64,000 nt of DNA from Oscillatoriales cyanobacterium (GCA_004292515.1 RDXB01000042.1:59438-123437); one strand, 5' to 3'; shown: positions 19,354 through 31,985, counted from the stretch's first letter. Numbers and translations: made by a program. The notes: generated by a model not told the origin, from the letters alone.

Positions 19354-20631
19354 ATGACGCTTAATGATCGCTTGGGGCCAGCCCACGACAACTCAGCCGC
19401 CCACGACCCTGCCACCAGCAACGCGCGCGGCGGCAGCGGCTCTTACGGGAGCGCCGGCTTGCCGCACGGACTGAGCAGCGGTCTCGGCAATGGCGATGGT
19501 GGGTTGCAGCAGCCCGGCGAAACTGCCAAAGGAAACGAGATCGTGCCAGGAAGCATTGCCCGTATCAAAGTTATTGGAGTCGGCGGTGGCGGCAGCAACG
19601 CAGTAAACCGCATGATCGCCAGCCAAATCTCGGGAATCGAGTTCTGGTCGATCAACACCGACGCACAAGCCCTGACCCAATCTGCAGCCCCCAACCGTCT
19701 GCAAATTGGTCAAAAACTGACCAAGGGGCTGGGGGCCGGCGGCAACCGCACCACTGGCAAAAGTGCTGCTGAGGAATCCCGCGAAGAAATCGCCAATCTC
19801 GTTCAAAACACGGAACTCGTCTTCATCACAGCGGGCATGGGTGGTGGCACAGGTACAGGTGCTGCCCCGATCGTGGCCGAAATGGCCAAAGAGGCCGGTG
19901 CGCTCACCGTGGCCGTCGTCACCCGGCCCTTTAAGTTTGAAGGCCGGCGGCGAATGACCCAAGCTGAGGAAGGGATTGCCGAGCTGCAAGCCCATGTGGA
20001 CACCACGATCGTGATTCCCAACGATCGCCTGTTGGCCGCCATCCCCGAACAAACTCCAGTTCAAGAAGCCTTTCAGTTCGCCGATGATGTGTTGCGCCAA
20101 GGGGTGCAAGGCATCTCCGACATCATCACCATCCCCGGCTTGGTCAACGTAGACTTCGCTGATGTGCGCGCCGTGATGGCCGATGCCGGTTCCGCTCTGA
20201 TGGGCATTGGCATTGGTTCCGGCAAGTCCCGCGCTCGCGATGCGGCTAATGCGGCCATTTCGTCACCACTCCTAGAAGCCAGCATCGAGGGAGCCAAGGG
20301 CGTTGTTTTGAACATCACGGGCGGCCGCGATCTGACTCTCCATGAGGTGAACGCCGCTGCCGAAACCATCTATGAAGTGGTTGACCCCAACGCCAACATT
20401 ATCTTTGGGGCCGTGATTGACGAAAGTTTGCAAGGCGAAATCTGTGTCACGGTAATTGCTACGGGCTTTGCGCCGGATCTGCCAACCAACCCGGCGGGCA
20501 GCCGTTTGGGTACAGGGTTGCCTCGCAGCGCTCCCAAGCCTCTCCCCAGCCCCGGTAGTGAACAGAAAGGCGGTATGCTCGGCGGTCTCGATATCCCTGA
20601 GTTTTTGCAGCGTCGTCGGGGTTCGACCTGA
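19354..20631 (+). CDS. ftsZ: Cell division protein FtsZ
   Basis: [40 protein letters not shown]-terminal [10 protein letters not shown]. Confidence 0.98.
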   Translation: MTLNDRLGPAHDNSAAHDPATSNARGGSGSYGSAGLPHGLSSGLGNGDGGLQQPGETAKGNEIVPGSIARIKVIGVGGGGSNAVNRMIASQISGIEFWSINTDAQALTQSAAPNRLQIGQKLTKGLGAGGNRTTGKSAAEESREEIANLVQNTELVFITAGMGGGTGTGAAPIVAEMAKEAGALTVAVVTRPFKFEGRRRMTQAEEGIAELQAHVDTTIVIPNDRLLAAIPEQTPVQEAFQFADDVLRQGVQGISDIITIPGLVNVDFADVRAVMADAGSALMGIGIGSGKSRARDAANAAISSPLLEASIEGAKGVVLNITGGRDLTLHEVNAAAETIYEVVDPNANIIFGAVIDESLQGEICVTVIATGFAPDLPTNPAGSRLGTGLPRSAPKPLPSPGSEQKGGMLGGLDIPEFLQRRRGST

Positions 20632-20692
20632 TCCGTTGAGTCAAATCCAGAGTTGGTGAGTCGAATCCAGAGTCAGCCCGCCAGACAACCCG

Positions 20693-20771
20693 GCATAATC
20701 TCGCATCTAGCCCAGCCAACTCCAGACAACTCCAGACAACTCAGCATAATCTCGCATCTAGCCCAGCCAAC
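20693..20771. repeat. 28-nt direct repeat, 51-bp spacing, ftsZ-thiD intergenic region
   Basis: GCATAATCTCGCATCTAGCCCAGCCAAC at 20693-20720 and 20744-20771. Confidence 0.9.
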
Positions 20772-20793
20772 CCCAGCTAACCCCGGACAGCCT

Positions 20794-21642
20794 ATGACAG
20801 GAGCCATGCAGCCACCGATCGCCTTGACCATTGCGGGATCGGATAGTGGCGGTGGTGCTGGCATCCAGGCGGATTTAAAAACCTTTGCGATGCACTGTGT
20901 CCACGGGGCCAGTGCCCTGACCTGCATTACGGCCCAAAATACGTTGGGTGTGATACGGGTAGATGCTTTGCCGCCGGAGTCGGTGTTGGCTCAGATTGAT
21001 GCGGTGGCTGGGGATCTGGCTGGATTGCGTGCTGTCAAAACGGGGATGTTGCTCAACTCGGCGATCGCCCTGGCCGTGGCCGATCGGTTGCGGCAGTCGC
21101 CAATCGGGGCGTTGGTGGTTGATCCAGTGATGGTGTCCCGCACGGGCGCGCAACTGATTGATGACGATGCGGTGGCGGCCCTGCGCGATCGCCTCCTGCC
21201 CTTGGCCACCATTGCCACGCCCAACCGCTACGAGGCGCAACTACTGGCGGGCCAGGCGATCAACTCCCTGGCCGATTTGGAGTCGGCAGCCCGCAAAATT
21301 TGGCAACTGGGGCCCCAGGCCGTGGTGGTGAAGGGCGGCGGCATGGCCGGTGAGTTGCGCGGTGTCGATCTCTGGTTTGCCGGTGACGAGCCAGTGGTTT
21401 TACGCACCGAAACCGTCCAGACTCCGCACACCCACGGCACAGGCTGTACTTTGTCGGCGGCGATTGCGGCTAACTTGGCCCAAGGGCGATCGCCCCTCGA
21501 ATCGGTGCAGGCAGCTAAAGATTACGTCACCCAAGCGTTGCGCCACAGTTTGGCGATCGGGCAAGGTCAAGGGCCTGTTGGGCATTTTTTCCCTTTATTA
21601 GCTGCTGGATCGGAGCGTGGGGCACAGGATTGCGCGACGTGA
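20794..21642 (+). CDS. thiD: Hydroxymethylpyrimidine/phosphomethylpyrimidine kinase (ATG 20794 preferred)
   Basis: ALTIAGSDSGGGAGIQADLKTFAMHCVHGASALTCITAQNT; THGTGCTLSAAIAANLA. Confidence 0.95.
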   Translation: MTGAMQPPIALTIAGSDSGGGAGIQADLKTFAMHCVHGASALTCITAQNTLGVIRVDALPPESVLAQIDAVAGDLAGLRAVKTGMLLNSAIALAVADRLRQSPIGALVVDPVMVSRTGAQLIDDDAVAALRDRLLPLATIATPNRYEAQLLAGQAINSLADLESAARKIWQLGPQAVVVKGGGMAGELRGVDLWFAGDEPVVLRTETVQTPHTHGTGCTLSAAIAANLAQGRSPLESVQAAKDYVTQALRHSLAIGQGQGPVGHFFPLLAAGSERGAQDCAT

Positions 21643-21767
21643 AACCCAACTGACGGATTGAGACGGCTGATGCGGTTTTGGAATCTTGACGGCGAGTTGA
21701 TCGTCTAGTTTTGTTTTCTAATTTTGCTTTCTAGTTGCGTTTTTTAATTTTATTGTTTAATTGCGTT

Positions 21768-22775
21768 TCACGACTCGGGGCGATCGAACCCCGGATCTTG
21801 GCGCGAATAAATTTGACCCTGATCCCAAAGGCCAATCACCGCCGTACTCACAGCTTTGACGAACCCCATCCAATAGCAACCCAATCGCACCAGAATTTTG
21901 ATGGGGGAACCGCTTTTATAACAAGGCGGATGACCTAACACATGACAGTCAAAAAGCTTAATCCAAAACCGTAGGCGCTGACCCCAAGTTAGGTGCTTAA
22001 AACTCAGCCAAAAGTGGTTGTGATAAAACGTCGTTTGGTAGCCGATCGAGCGGGTACTGATGTCATGACAACCGCCACTTTCCTCGCCCAAATGAACTAA
22101 ATGGGCCGCCGGGTCATACCAAATTTTCAAGCCCGTTTTGCGGAGACTTAAGCAAAAATCCGATTCTTCGCGCACCGCACTGCCCCGATAGCGTTCATCG
22201 AAATGTAAGCCCGCTTGGGTAAAAAGTTGGCGGCGAAACGACATATTGCAACCGCGCGCCGTAATTACCGATTGGGGCTGGGTCGCGCGTACCAAGTCAA
22301 TGTGATACCAAGCGATCGCAGGGTCAGCCGCTTCCGGCACTTGGTAGTCAAATTCACTGAGATGTTTGGTGCATTCTTGTTCGAGTTTCATGCGATCGAA
22401 CACGCGCCCCGCCACTGCCCCAATTTCTGGGTTGCGATAGTTGACCACATGGGCCGCAATAAACCCCGGCTCTAGGCGCACATCATCGTCAATAAAAATC
22501 AGAATTTCACCGTGCGATCGCCGGGCCGCAAAATTGCGCGCACCGGGCAAGCTGGCCCAGCGCAACCGATGCCATTGAATTTTGCCCGCATCGGCCCATT
22601 GGGCTAATTGGGCTTCGGTTTCTGGCAGGTGCTGGGGCGTTTGGTCAACCACGATCGCTTCAAAATTGGGATAGTCCTGGGCAAGCACATCCGCGATCGA
22701 CTGGCACAACACCTGTTCGCGGCCGTAGGTAGGCACGATCACCGAAACTTTGGGGAACTTGGGCAGTGAATTCAT
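21768..22775 (-). CDS. Family 2 glycosyltransferase
   Basis: VSVIVPTYGREQVLCQSIADVLAQDYPNFEAIVVDQT; IFIDDDVRLEPGFI. Confidence 0.9.
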   Translation of the reverse strand: MNSLPKFPKVSVIVPTYGREQVLCQSIADVLAQDYPNFEAIVVDQTPQHLPETEAQLAQWADAGKIQWHRLRWASLPGARNFAARRSHGEILIFIDDDVRLEPGFIAAHVVNYRNPEIGAVAGRVFDRMKLEQECTKHLSEFDYQVPEAADPAIAWYHIDLVRATQPQSVITARGCNMSFRRQLFTQAGLHFDERYRGSAVREESDFCLSLRKTGLKIWYDPAAHLVHLGEESGGCHDISTRSIGYQTTFYHNHFWLSFKHLTWGQRLRFWIKLFDCHVLGHPPCYKSGSPIKILVRLGCYWMGFVKAVSTAVIGLWDQGQIYSRQDPGFDRPES

Positions 22776-22941
22776 AGCTCAATGGGAGTTTATCCAGTCG
22801 ATCGAATTACCCAATACCTGCAATCACCCCGATCATCCGCCAAATTTTGCTGATGCAATACTTGCCTCTAGATTGCCCACTGGCCACCTGCTTGCTGCCA
22901 CCCAATCTTTATCACCCAATCTCTTGTCACCCAATCTTTAT

Positions 22942-23033
22942 AGCCTGTAGGGTGGGCAATGCCCATCGACTAACTTCATAGCATCTGCGATCTGATGTAC
23001 CAACCGTTTGAGGGAAAGGCTGTATCGTCCAAT
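22942..23033. repeat. Family C dispersed repeat, copy 1
   Basis: GCCTGTAGGGTGGGCAATGCCCATCGACTAACTTCATAGCATCTGCGATCTGATG...AAAGGCTGTA. Confidence 0.75.
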
Positions 23034-23049
23034 CTTTATCGTCCAATCT

Positions 23050-23613
23050 TTATAGATATCGAGCAGCGATCGCCCCGCCAATAAATCCAAAGAGATGCAT
23101 CTGCCAAGACACACCCGCTCGCAAGGGCAACACTCCAAAAATCAAGCTACCGTAAACACCCACAATAAACATTGAGAGCAAAATACCGCTGGCGCTGCGC
23201 TCAAACCAGCCCCGAAACATTAGATAGCCCAAGTAGCCAAATACCAAACCACTCGCGCCAATGTGAATGGAGTTAGATGGCCCCACGATCCAGGTACCCA
23301 AGCCACTGACCAATGCCACAAAAACACTGACCTGCAAAAAAGTCTCGCGACCCCGCACCAAAATCAGCCAGCCCAACACACAAAAGGGCACGGTATTGGC
23401 CATCAAGTGGGGTAGATCCCCATGCAAAAACGGTGCAAAGACAATGCCCCGCAAGCCGATTAGATTGCGGGGAATCACACCGAAGTGATCGAGAAACCCG
23501 CGCAAAACAAATTGGTCAACCAGTTCCAAAATCCAAAAAATGCCGACGATCGATCCCAGAAGTCGTGCTTGGGACGATAGGGCTTGCAAGTCATCTGAGG
23601 GCCGCTGATTCAT
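23050..23613 (-). CDS. Rhomboid family intramembrane serine protease
   Basis: PFLHGDLPHLMANTVPFCVLG, IHIGASGLVFGYLGY (GxSG), MHLFGFIGG. Confidence 0.9.
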   Translation of the reverse strand: MNQRPSDDLQALSSQARLLGSIVGIFWILELVDQFVLRGFLDHFGVIPRNLIGLRGIVFAPFLHGDLPHLMANTVPFCVLGWLILVRGRETFLQVSVFVALVSGLGTWIVGPSNSIHIGASGLVFGYLGYLMFRGWFERSASGILLSMFIVGVYGSLIFGVLPLRAGVSWQMHLFGFIGGAIAARYL

Positions 23614-23693
23614 AAAAGCCAGAATGGCGCAATTCCACTACAGATAGGATAACGATTGCCACAGGCAGCCGGGGCGATCGTCCATCCTGTCAG

Positions 23694-23738
23694 ATACTGT
23701 CCCGGCGAATACTGTCCCGGCGAATACTGTCCCGGCGA
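23694..23738. repeat. 15-bp tandem repeat ATACTGTCCCGGCGA, 3 copies
   Basis: Read directly. Confidence 0.95.
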
Positions 23739-23854
23739 AGGCGGCGGTTCCCTGCAACAGTGGGTAGGCTAGGAGCATAGGCGCATACCGATGCTTTGCG
23801 TGGGGACGATCGCCGACCCGCCTGCCTGCTATTACTGTTCAGCCCACGATCGCC

Positions 23855-24649
23855 ATGCTGTTTTTTACCTCCACATCTGCCGTTTCGGCTCGGTCAATTC
23901 CTTGTGCTCAACGGCCTGGACTGATGCACATGGGCAGGCTATGGGGCGGGGCGATCGCCCTTTGCACGTTGGGATCGCTGTGGAGCGCCGGGCCAGCGGC
24001 CGGTCAATCAGGTTGGTCAGAGTCGGGGGTGTCTAATCCCTTCCCGATCGCCGCTCCAACACCGCCCCCCACACCCAGCCGTTCTCCTGTTGCCACGCCA
24101 ACTCCTACTCCCACACCAAGTCGAACTCCACCGCCTGCGCCTGTCCCTACGCCAACTCCCGGTCGCACCCCCACGCCCCGCCCCATCCCCACGCCAACTC
24201 CCTCGCCGACCCCCACGCCGACTCCCCAAGTCAAGCCACCCTGCCTAAACCAGGGCGATCGGTTCCGGGCGCGGATGTGCGAACTGCGCGCATCGGATGA
24301 ACGCTGGATTGAAATCAATCTCGGTGACCAGCGGCTGATTGCCTGGGAAGGAAACAAGCCGGTTTATGCGGTGATTATTTCCACAGGCAAACCGGGCACA
24401 CCTACTTGGCCGGGAATTTTCCGAATTCAGCGCAAGTTGCCAGTCGATCGAATGCGTGGGGCCGATTACGACGTACCCAACGTGCCCCATGTGATGTATT
24501 ACTACGGCGGCTATGCGATTCACGGGGCTTACTGGCATCAGCGCTTTGGCACGCCGGTCAGCCACGGTTGCACCAACGTGGCCCCCGATCATGCGCGCTG
24601 GCTCTTTAACTGGGCCGATGTGGGCACCCCGATCGTGATTCGGCCCTAG
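23855..24649 (+). CDS. L,D-transpeptidase (YkuD) with Pro/Thr-rich linker
   Basis: [36 protein letters not shown]; catalytic [20 protein letters not shown]. Confidence 0.9.
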   Translation: MLFFTSTSAVSARSIPCAQRPGLMHMGRLWGGAIALCTLGSLWSAGPAAGQSGWSESGVSNPFPIAAPTPPPTPSRSPVATPTPTPTPSRTPPPAPVPTPTPGRTPTPRPIPTPTPSPTPTPTPQVKPPCLNQGDRFRARMCELRASDERWIEINLGDQRLIAWEGNKPVYAVIISTGKPGTPTWPGIFRIQRKLPVDRMRGADYDVPNVPHVMYYYGGYAIHGAYWHQRFGTPVSHGCTNVAPDHARWLFNWADVGTPIVIRP

Positions 24650-24794
24650 GGATTGTCGTCAAATCACCTGAAACCCTTACTCCACCTCGGATTGATCGCG
24701 AGAGACAAGGGGCTTAAGCCCCTTGCTACGACGATTGGGGTATGGAAAATCCACCATTTCGGCTTCAGTCCAATCCATAACGACGAAGCCCAGG
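24646..24794. repeat. Family B element overlapping the stop codon of the L,D-transpeptidase gene
   Basis: CCTAGGGATTGTCGTCAAATCACCTGAAACC...CAAGGGGCTTAAGCCCCTTG (24706-24725)...; right end degenerate. Confidence 0.65.
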
Positions 24795-24926
24795 TCAGTC
24801 GGCATTGATCCGCGTCGCGCCTTCACGGGCGATACCAACGGCGCGGCGGGTCAGTGCCGAATTTCGGGATAATGGAAATCGTTACGGTTCGTTACATCAC
24901 CCTTCGACACCTCACCCGATCGCCCC

Positions 24927-26438
24927 ATGCCCCGAGATCTACGCGGCTTCTTGAAGCTTTTGGACGAGCGCGGTCAACTGCGCCGGATTACGGTTCCTGT
25001 CGATCCCAACCTAGAAATCGCCGAAATTGCCAATCGGATGCTGGCGGCGGGCGGGCCGGCCCTGCTGTTTGAAAACGTCAAGGGCAGCAGCAGCCCCGTG
25101 GCCGTGAACCTATTGGGCACGGTGGAACGCACCTGCTGGGCGATGAACATGGAGTCACCCGAGGAGCTGGAAACCTTGGGCCACAAACTTTCCATGTTGC
25201 AGCAACCAAAGCCACCTAAGAAAATTTCCCAGGCGATCGAGTTTGGCAAAGTGCTGTTTGATGTGTTGCGCGCCAAGCCAGATACCGATTTGTTTCCCGC
25301 TTGCCATCAGGTGGTGAAACGGGGCGAAGAGGTGGATCTCAACGAAATTCCGATGATTCGCCCCTATCCCGACGATGCGGGCCATGTGATCACCTTTGGG
25401 TTGGTGATTACCAAGGATTGTGAAACCAAGATCCCGAACGTGGGGGTTTACCGGCTGCAACGGCAATCGAAAAACACGATGACGGTGCAGTGGCTGTCGG
25501 TGCGGGGCGGGGCGCGCCACTTGCGGAAGGCGGCGGAACGGGGCCAAAAACTGGAAGTGGCGATCGCCCTTGGGATTGATCCGTTGTTGCTGATGGCGGC
25601 GGCCACGCCGATTCCCGTGGACTTGTCCGAGTGGCTGTTTGCGGGTCTCTATGGCGGTTCCGGCGTACACCTGACCAAGTGCAAAACCCTGGATTTGGAA
25701 GTGCCGGCCAACTGCGAAATGATTTTGGAAGGGACGATCGACCCCTCGGAAACGGCGATCGATGGCCCCTTTGGCGACCACATGGGCTACTACGGCCCGG
25801 CGGCTCCGGGGCCGCTGTTGCGGGTTCATGCCGTCACCCACCGCAAAGACCCAATTTACCTCACCACTTTCAGCGGTCGGCCACCCAAGGAAGAGGCGAT
25901 GATGGCGATCGCCCTGAACCGGGTCTACACGCCAATTTTGCGAACGCAAGTGCCGGAAATCACGGACTTTTTCCTGCCGATGGAAGGGTTGAGTTACAAG
26001 GCGGCGATCATTTCGATCGATAAGGCCTATCCGGGTCAAGCTCGCCGCGCTGCTTTGGCCTTTTGGAGCGCCCTGCCCCAGTTCACCTACACCAAATTTG
26101 TGGTGGTGGTGGACAAGTCCATTAATATTCGCGATCCGCGCCAGGTGATGTGGGCGATTTGCTCGAAAGTTGATCCCGATCGGGATGTGTTTATCCTGCC
26201 GGAAAATCCCCTAGATTCCTTAGATTTTGCCACTGAAAAATCGGGTCTCGGCAGTCGCATGGGCATCGATGCCACCGATAAGGTTTATCCCGAAATTGAT
26301 CGGGAATGGGGCAAGGTTTTGGAATCCGATCCAGAGGTGGCCGCCACGGTCGATCGGCGTTGGGCCGAATACGGCTTGGCGGATATTAACCTGATGGAAG
26401 TGGATGCTAATTTGTTTGGTTATGACATTCGGAGGTAG
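24927..26438 (+). CDS. UbiD family decarboxylase
   Basis: MPRDLRGFLKLLDERGQLRRITVPVDPNLEIAEI; EAMMAIALNRVYTPILRTQVPEITDFFLPMEG. Confidence 0.95.
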   Translation: MPRDLRGFLKLLDERGQLRRITVPVDPNLEIAEIANRMLAAGGPALLFENVKGSSSPVAVNLLGTVERTCWAMNMESPEELETLGHKLSMLQQPKPPKKISQAIEFGKVLFDVLRAKPDTDLFPACHQVVKRGEEVDLNEIPMIRPYPDDAGHVITFGLVITKDCETKIPNVGVYRLQRQSKNTMTVQWLSVRGGARHLRKAAERGQKLEVAIALGIDPLLLMAAATPIPVDLSEWLFAGLYGGSGVHLTKCKTLDLEVPANCEMILEGTIDPSETAIDGPFGDHMGYYGPAAPGPLLRVHAVTHRKDPIYLTTFSGRPPKEEAMMAIALNRVYTPILRTQVPEITDFFLPMEGLSYKAAIISIDKAYPGQARRAALAFWSALPQFTYTKFVVVVDKSINIRDPRQVMWAICSKVDPDRDVFILPENPLDSLDFATEKSGLGSRMGIDATDKVYPEIDREWGKVLESDPEVAATVDRRWAEYGLADINLMEVDANLFGYDIRR

Positions 26439-26444
26439 GCGATC

Positions 26445-26822
26445 GTGGCGGTAATCCGGGGGCTGCATGTGGCGTTGAATGTGACCGATCTCGATCGCGC
26501 CGCTGAGTTTTATGGGGGCTTATTGGGGCTGGAAGTCATCGATCGCCCCCTGAAGTTTCCTGGGCTTTGGTATGCGATCGGGGACTGGCAAATTCACCTG
26601 ATTGTTGCGCCCCAAGTGGTGAACACCATTCAGGACGACCGCTGGGGTCGCAACCCTCACTTGGCGATCGCTGTGGATGACCTAGAAATCCTGAAAACTC
26701 AGCTCACCGCAGCGGGTATTTTCTGGCAAGCCAGCGCCTCCGGTCGAGCCGCCATTTTTGTCCAAGATCCTGACGGCAACCTATTAGAATTTCAGACAAT
26801 TTCCGAGCAAGCAAAGGTGTAA
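26445..26822 (+). CDS. VOC/glyoxalase-fold protein
   Basis: IRGLHVALNVTDLDRAAEFYGGLLGLEV...VQDPDGNLLEFQ. Confidence 0.9.
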   Translation: MAVIRGLHVALNVTDLDRAAEFYGGLLGLEVIDRPLKFPGLWYAIGDWQIHLIVAPQVVNTIQDDRWGRNPHLAIAVDDLEILKTQLTAAGIFWQASASGRAAIFVQDPDGNLLEFQTISEQAKV

Positions 26823-26937
26823 TGATTCAGGTGTAGCTATTCGGTTTAATGCCGGTCAAGATTGTGGATGGCTTAACCGATTGGTTTGCCATTCACTCAT
26901 CATATCCAATCACTCTATAGTCACCGGGAAATGCTAG

Positions 26938-28479
26938 TTAATGGGCAAATGGTTCAATGACTCTATGCTCTGACTGCATGTCCACGTTAGCCCCAATGTT
27001 GCGATCGCATAGCCAGTAGGTGTTCATCATTCCTTTACCTTTGATGGCAATTGCGCCACGGGGTTCCAAGGTAAAGCGGTCGCACAATTTTTGATAAACC
27101 GCTTCGGTCACTTGAATTTTTCCCGGCATACCATGCGATTCCATCCGACTTGCAGTATTTACGGTATCTCCCCACAAGTCATAAATAAATTTACGGATTC
27201 CAATCACACCACCCACCACTGGCCCAGTGTGAATGCCAATGCGGATCGAAAAAGAACGGTTTCCATTGGATGTATATTCAGCGATCGCCTTTTGCATTGC
27301 TAGTGCCATTTCAGCAACAATTGCGGTGCAGTTGGCCAGCGGGCTAGGAACACCACCAACGACCATATAGGCATCACCGATGGTTTTGATCTTCTCCAGT
27401 TGATAGTGATCTGCCAATGCATCAAAGGTAGAGAAAATCTCATTTAATTGTTGGACTAATTCCGATGGTGTAATGCTAGAAGCTAATCCTGTGAAGTTAA
27501 CCAAGTCAGCAAATAATACTGTGACATTCTCAAAGCGTTCAGCAATGGGATGCTCACCACGCTTGAGGCGTTCTGCGATCGCCGGGGGTAAGATATTAAG
27601 CAATAGCGATTCAGACTCACGTTCAGCACGACGACGATCCAAAATCTCTTGATGGATGCGATCGTACATTTGTCGAAAAGCGATCATCACTTCACCCAGC
27701 TCATCTGATTGATCGGCTTGGCTGGCATAAAATGCTGTCGCCTCCATATCTTCACGACTAATCAAATCTGCTGCTCGTTGTAAATCGTCTCTTAAACGTA
27801 AAATTGGCAAAATAGCCACACGCGAGAGAACAATCATTGTAACCCCTGTCGCAAAAAAGGAAATTAATAGAATAAGTCCCGTAATTCTTAAGGTAAAAGC
27901 CTGTAGTTCTTGGCGTATGGGAGCCATATCATGGCGAATAATCAGAACATAATTGCGGACTGAATTAGCTGGCCATACCAAGTCCAAATGTCTTTGGTCA
28001 TGGCTTACCTTTTCGAGTAAGCCAACTTGAAAATCATGAAAGGTTAGGTCGGGGGGATAATCGCCAACCATACCAATCAGCTTTCCCGATCGCTCATACA
28101 TTGCCATTCCTCTCCACAAAGCGATCGGATCGCCATCTTGTCCGACCAACTTGCGAATAAGTCCAAGGTGTTTTTCAGGAGCTTGACTATGATCAAGCCA
28201 ATGCGAAACAGCCAGAATTTTAGCTGTTGATGTATGGTGAATATATTGAATAAGCTCTCGTTCACGTCGCCAATAGGATGGTACTAAGATGACAACCTCG
28301 ATCGCAACGATACTGCCTAAAACACCAACAGCAACTTTGCGTGACAGGCGGGCATAAAATGGACGAAGCAATGATTTCAAAAACATAGAGGTAACTCTTC
28401 TGGAAGCAGAAACAACGAAACAACAATGCGTCAAATCAATGCGGGGTAAGTGACCATATCGCACTCGTTCCATGAGCAC
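26938..28479 (-). CDS. Membrane-bound adenylate/guanylate cyclase with HAMP-like linker
   Basis: Two TM regions; VTVLFADLVNFTGLASS; RIGIHTGPVVGGVIGIRKFIYDLWGDTVNTASRMES. Confidence 0.9.
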   Translation of the reverse strand: MLMERVRYGHLPRIDLTHCCFVVSASRRVTSMFLKSLLRPFYARLSRKVAVGVLGSIVAIEVVILVPSYWRRERELIQYIHHTSTAKILAVSHWLDHSQAPEKHLGLIRKLVGQDGDPIALWRGMAMYERSGKLIGMVGDYPPDLTFHDFQVGLLEKVSHDQRHLDLVWPANSVRNYVLIIRHDMAPIRQELQAFTLRITGLILLISFFATGVTMIVLSRVAILPILRLRDDLQRAADLISREDMEATAFYASQADQSDELGEVMIAFRQMYDRIHQEILDRRRAERESESLLLNILPPAIAERLKRGEHPIAERFENVTVLFADLVNFTGLASSITPSELVQQLNEIFSTFDALADHYQLEKIKTIGDAYMVVGGVPSPLANCTAIVAEMALAMQKAIAEYTSNGNRSFSIRIGIHTGPVVGGVIGIRKFIYDLWGDTVNTASRMESHGMPGKIQVTEAVYQKLCDRFTLEPRGAIAIKGKGMMNTYWLCDRNIGANVDMQSEHRVIEPFAH

Positions 28480-28784
28480 TTTCTTAGTTCCCCCCCTCTG
28501 TGCAACGGTCGTTTTGGATTGTTTTGACTAATGTGCTTACTAATTAAGGTAAAAATCGCCGGTCACCCTTAACCCAATCATCACTTGAGTCTGTCTCCGA
28601 GCCTGACCAAACTTATTCTGTTTTCAATGCCATCTGACCTTGTTCTGGTCGTCTACTGACCATCTATTAACGCAGCGTGCTATTCACTCGTTCTAATCGC
28701 TATATTTGATTTTTACCAATGTCATGGTTTTTCTCCGGTGGTCATACTCACTCATATCCACCACAGCCAACAGCCAATGACTCA

Positions 28785-28889
28785 TACAGCACTTCTCTAC
28801 CAAACAGAGTGTGATCTGAAGGCTGGAACCTTCTAAAATCAAGCATTTTCGAGGTCTGGCTGTACCTCATAGCCCTTAAAAGTGCTGTA
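28785..28889. repeat. Inverted-repeat-bounded intergenic element
   Basis: TACAGCACTT...AAGTGCTGTA, 105 bp apart end to end. Confidence 0.55.
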
Positions 28890-28945
28890 AGCTGCTGCCT
28901 TCACTGTTCTACTCGATCAATCCCACATCAGCCGGACGCACTATC

Positions 28946-28971
28946 CAATAAAAAAGGAGCATCTAGCTCCT
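28946..28971 (-). terminator. Rho-independent terminator-like hairpin
   Basis: Minus strand AGGAGC-TAGAT-GCTCCTTTTTTATT. Confidence 0.6.
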
Positions 28972-29164
28972 GCAACCAACAATTGAAATGGCGGTTCAAA
29001 GATATAGTAGTTCCGATCGGCAATGAGATCATAAAAGCCTTTGCCAATAAAGGTTTCAGACCATGATCTGTCTCATTTTTGATTGACGCTACTATAGTTT
29101 GAAAGCCTGCAGCAACTGTCGCTCTAGGTTTGTCTATGCCAAACTTTGCACAGAATTCAGATTA

Positions 29165-29527
29165 CTAAATCAGCCCAGGCATGAACTTATCTAGGACACC
29201 CAAGACAATTGATTGAAAGATGCCGATAAAAATTGCACCCAACAGTGCACTCCAGATGCCGTTTTTGAGACGAAAACCCTCAACCAACCATGCTGCCAGA
29301 CCAAATAAGATAGTGCTAACGATCAAGGAAAACAAACCAAGCGTCAGAACCTTAAATGGAAGAGTTGCCCAGCCAGGAACTAGACGGGCCGTTCCTTGTA
29401 AAAGACCTAAAACAATCCCAGCCGCCAACGCTTTCCAGGGGCTATCCACTTCTACCCCCAACGGTAGATAGGACAAAATCATCAAACCGACTGCAATTAC
29501 AACAGCCCCAATCAAAAAACCAACCAT
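29165..29527 (-). CDS. Phage-holin-family (superfamily IV) small membrane protein
   Basis: Four hydrophobic segments; GWATLPFKVLTLGLFSLIVSTILFGLAAWLVEGFR. Confidence 0.75.
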   Translation of the reverse strand: MVGFLIGAVVIAVGLMILSYLPLGVEVDSPWKALAAGIVLGLLQGTARLVPGWATLPFKVLTLGLFSLIVSTILFGLAAWLVEGFRLKNGIWSALLGAIFIGIFQSIVLGVLDKFMPGLI

Positions 29528-29628
29528 AGATCATTAATCTCCCATTCTGATTAAGGATAACAACGGTCATTCAGAATCAACTGATGCATAATACAGTCTC
29601 TACCTCGCTTAATCAGTACAGCAGCCTG

Positions 29629-29712
29629 TAGGGTGGGCAATGTTCCCACTGACTAATAGCTTCATAGCATCCGCAATCTGATGCACTAATCATTTGAGGT
29701 AAAGCCTATAAT
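29629..29712. repeat. Family C dispersed repeat, copy 2
   Basis: GCCTGTAGGGTGGGCAATGTTCCCACTGACTAATAGCTTCATAGCATCCGCAATCTGATG...AAAGCCTATA. Confidence 0.75.
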
Positions 29713-30053
29713 TCCAATTACCACACATTCTAGAGCGTGAGTTTTGAGGAATTCCTATCTGTGATTCATGCTTCTTCTACAATGATTCATGCGTGATGGA
29801 GTGGCTAAGATGAGCCAATTCTCAAGTTGCATCCCCATCATGGATCGACATTACGGATTGATCTCAATTAATCACTCCAATGAATCATCTGAATCCAGCA
29901 ATAGACCGATTGTCAGCGATCGCTCTTCGATCGGGTAGAAAATCGCGCCATTTGTAACGCAACTTGTCATAAAAACCAATAGGGGCAGGTTCAAAACCCA
30001 CCCCCATCGATCCATGGGGCTATAACGATCAACTAACCCGCAACCGCCCTGGT

Positions 30054-31763
<1,710 letters not shown>

Positions 31764-31839
31764 TCAATGGCTCATCCCGTAGTAGCTTGGCTAGCTTATT
31801 TTGATCGGTCTTGTTAACCAATCATTAGAGAGCAAGGGG

Positions 31840-31985
31840 CTTAGGGTCTGTCGTCATTTCCTGGGGTCAAGCTGAAACGGTTGATTTCCCATGCCCCAAT
31901 GGTCGTAACAAGGGGCTTAAGCCCCTTGTCCAAGCCCTAAGCCCCTTGTCTGTTACGACTGATTTCGCAACGTTAATCCAATGCT
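31840..31985. repeat. Family B-derived composite with nested core repeats
   Basis: TTAGGGTCTGTCGTCATTTCCTGGGGTCAAGCTGAAACGGTTGATTTCCCATGCCCCAATGGTCGTAACAAGGGGCTTAAGCCCCTTG then another TAAGCCCCTTG. Confidence 0.6.

Noticed and set aside
19393-20109. 238-aa ORF antisense to ftsZ
   Set aside because: Shadow ORF; ftsZ is unequivocal.
22942-22965. Family C repeat as a CRISPR-like or riboswitch element
   Set aside because: Copies are single and dispersed over about 37 kb; no conserved location upstream of a pathway gene.
24854-25072. 72-aa ORF overlapping the 5' end of the UbiD-family gene
   Set aside because: Overlaps a strong CDS in a different frame and has no recognisable motif.
25155-26039. 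294-aa minus-strand ORF antisense to the UbiD-family gene
   Set aside because: Composition (His/Arg/Gln-rich, no motif) is typical of the antisense frame of a GC-rich CDS; the sense gene is clear.
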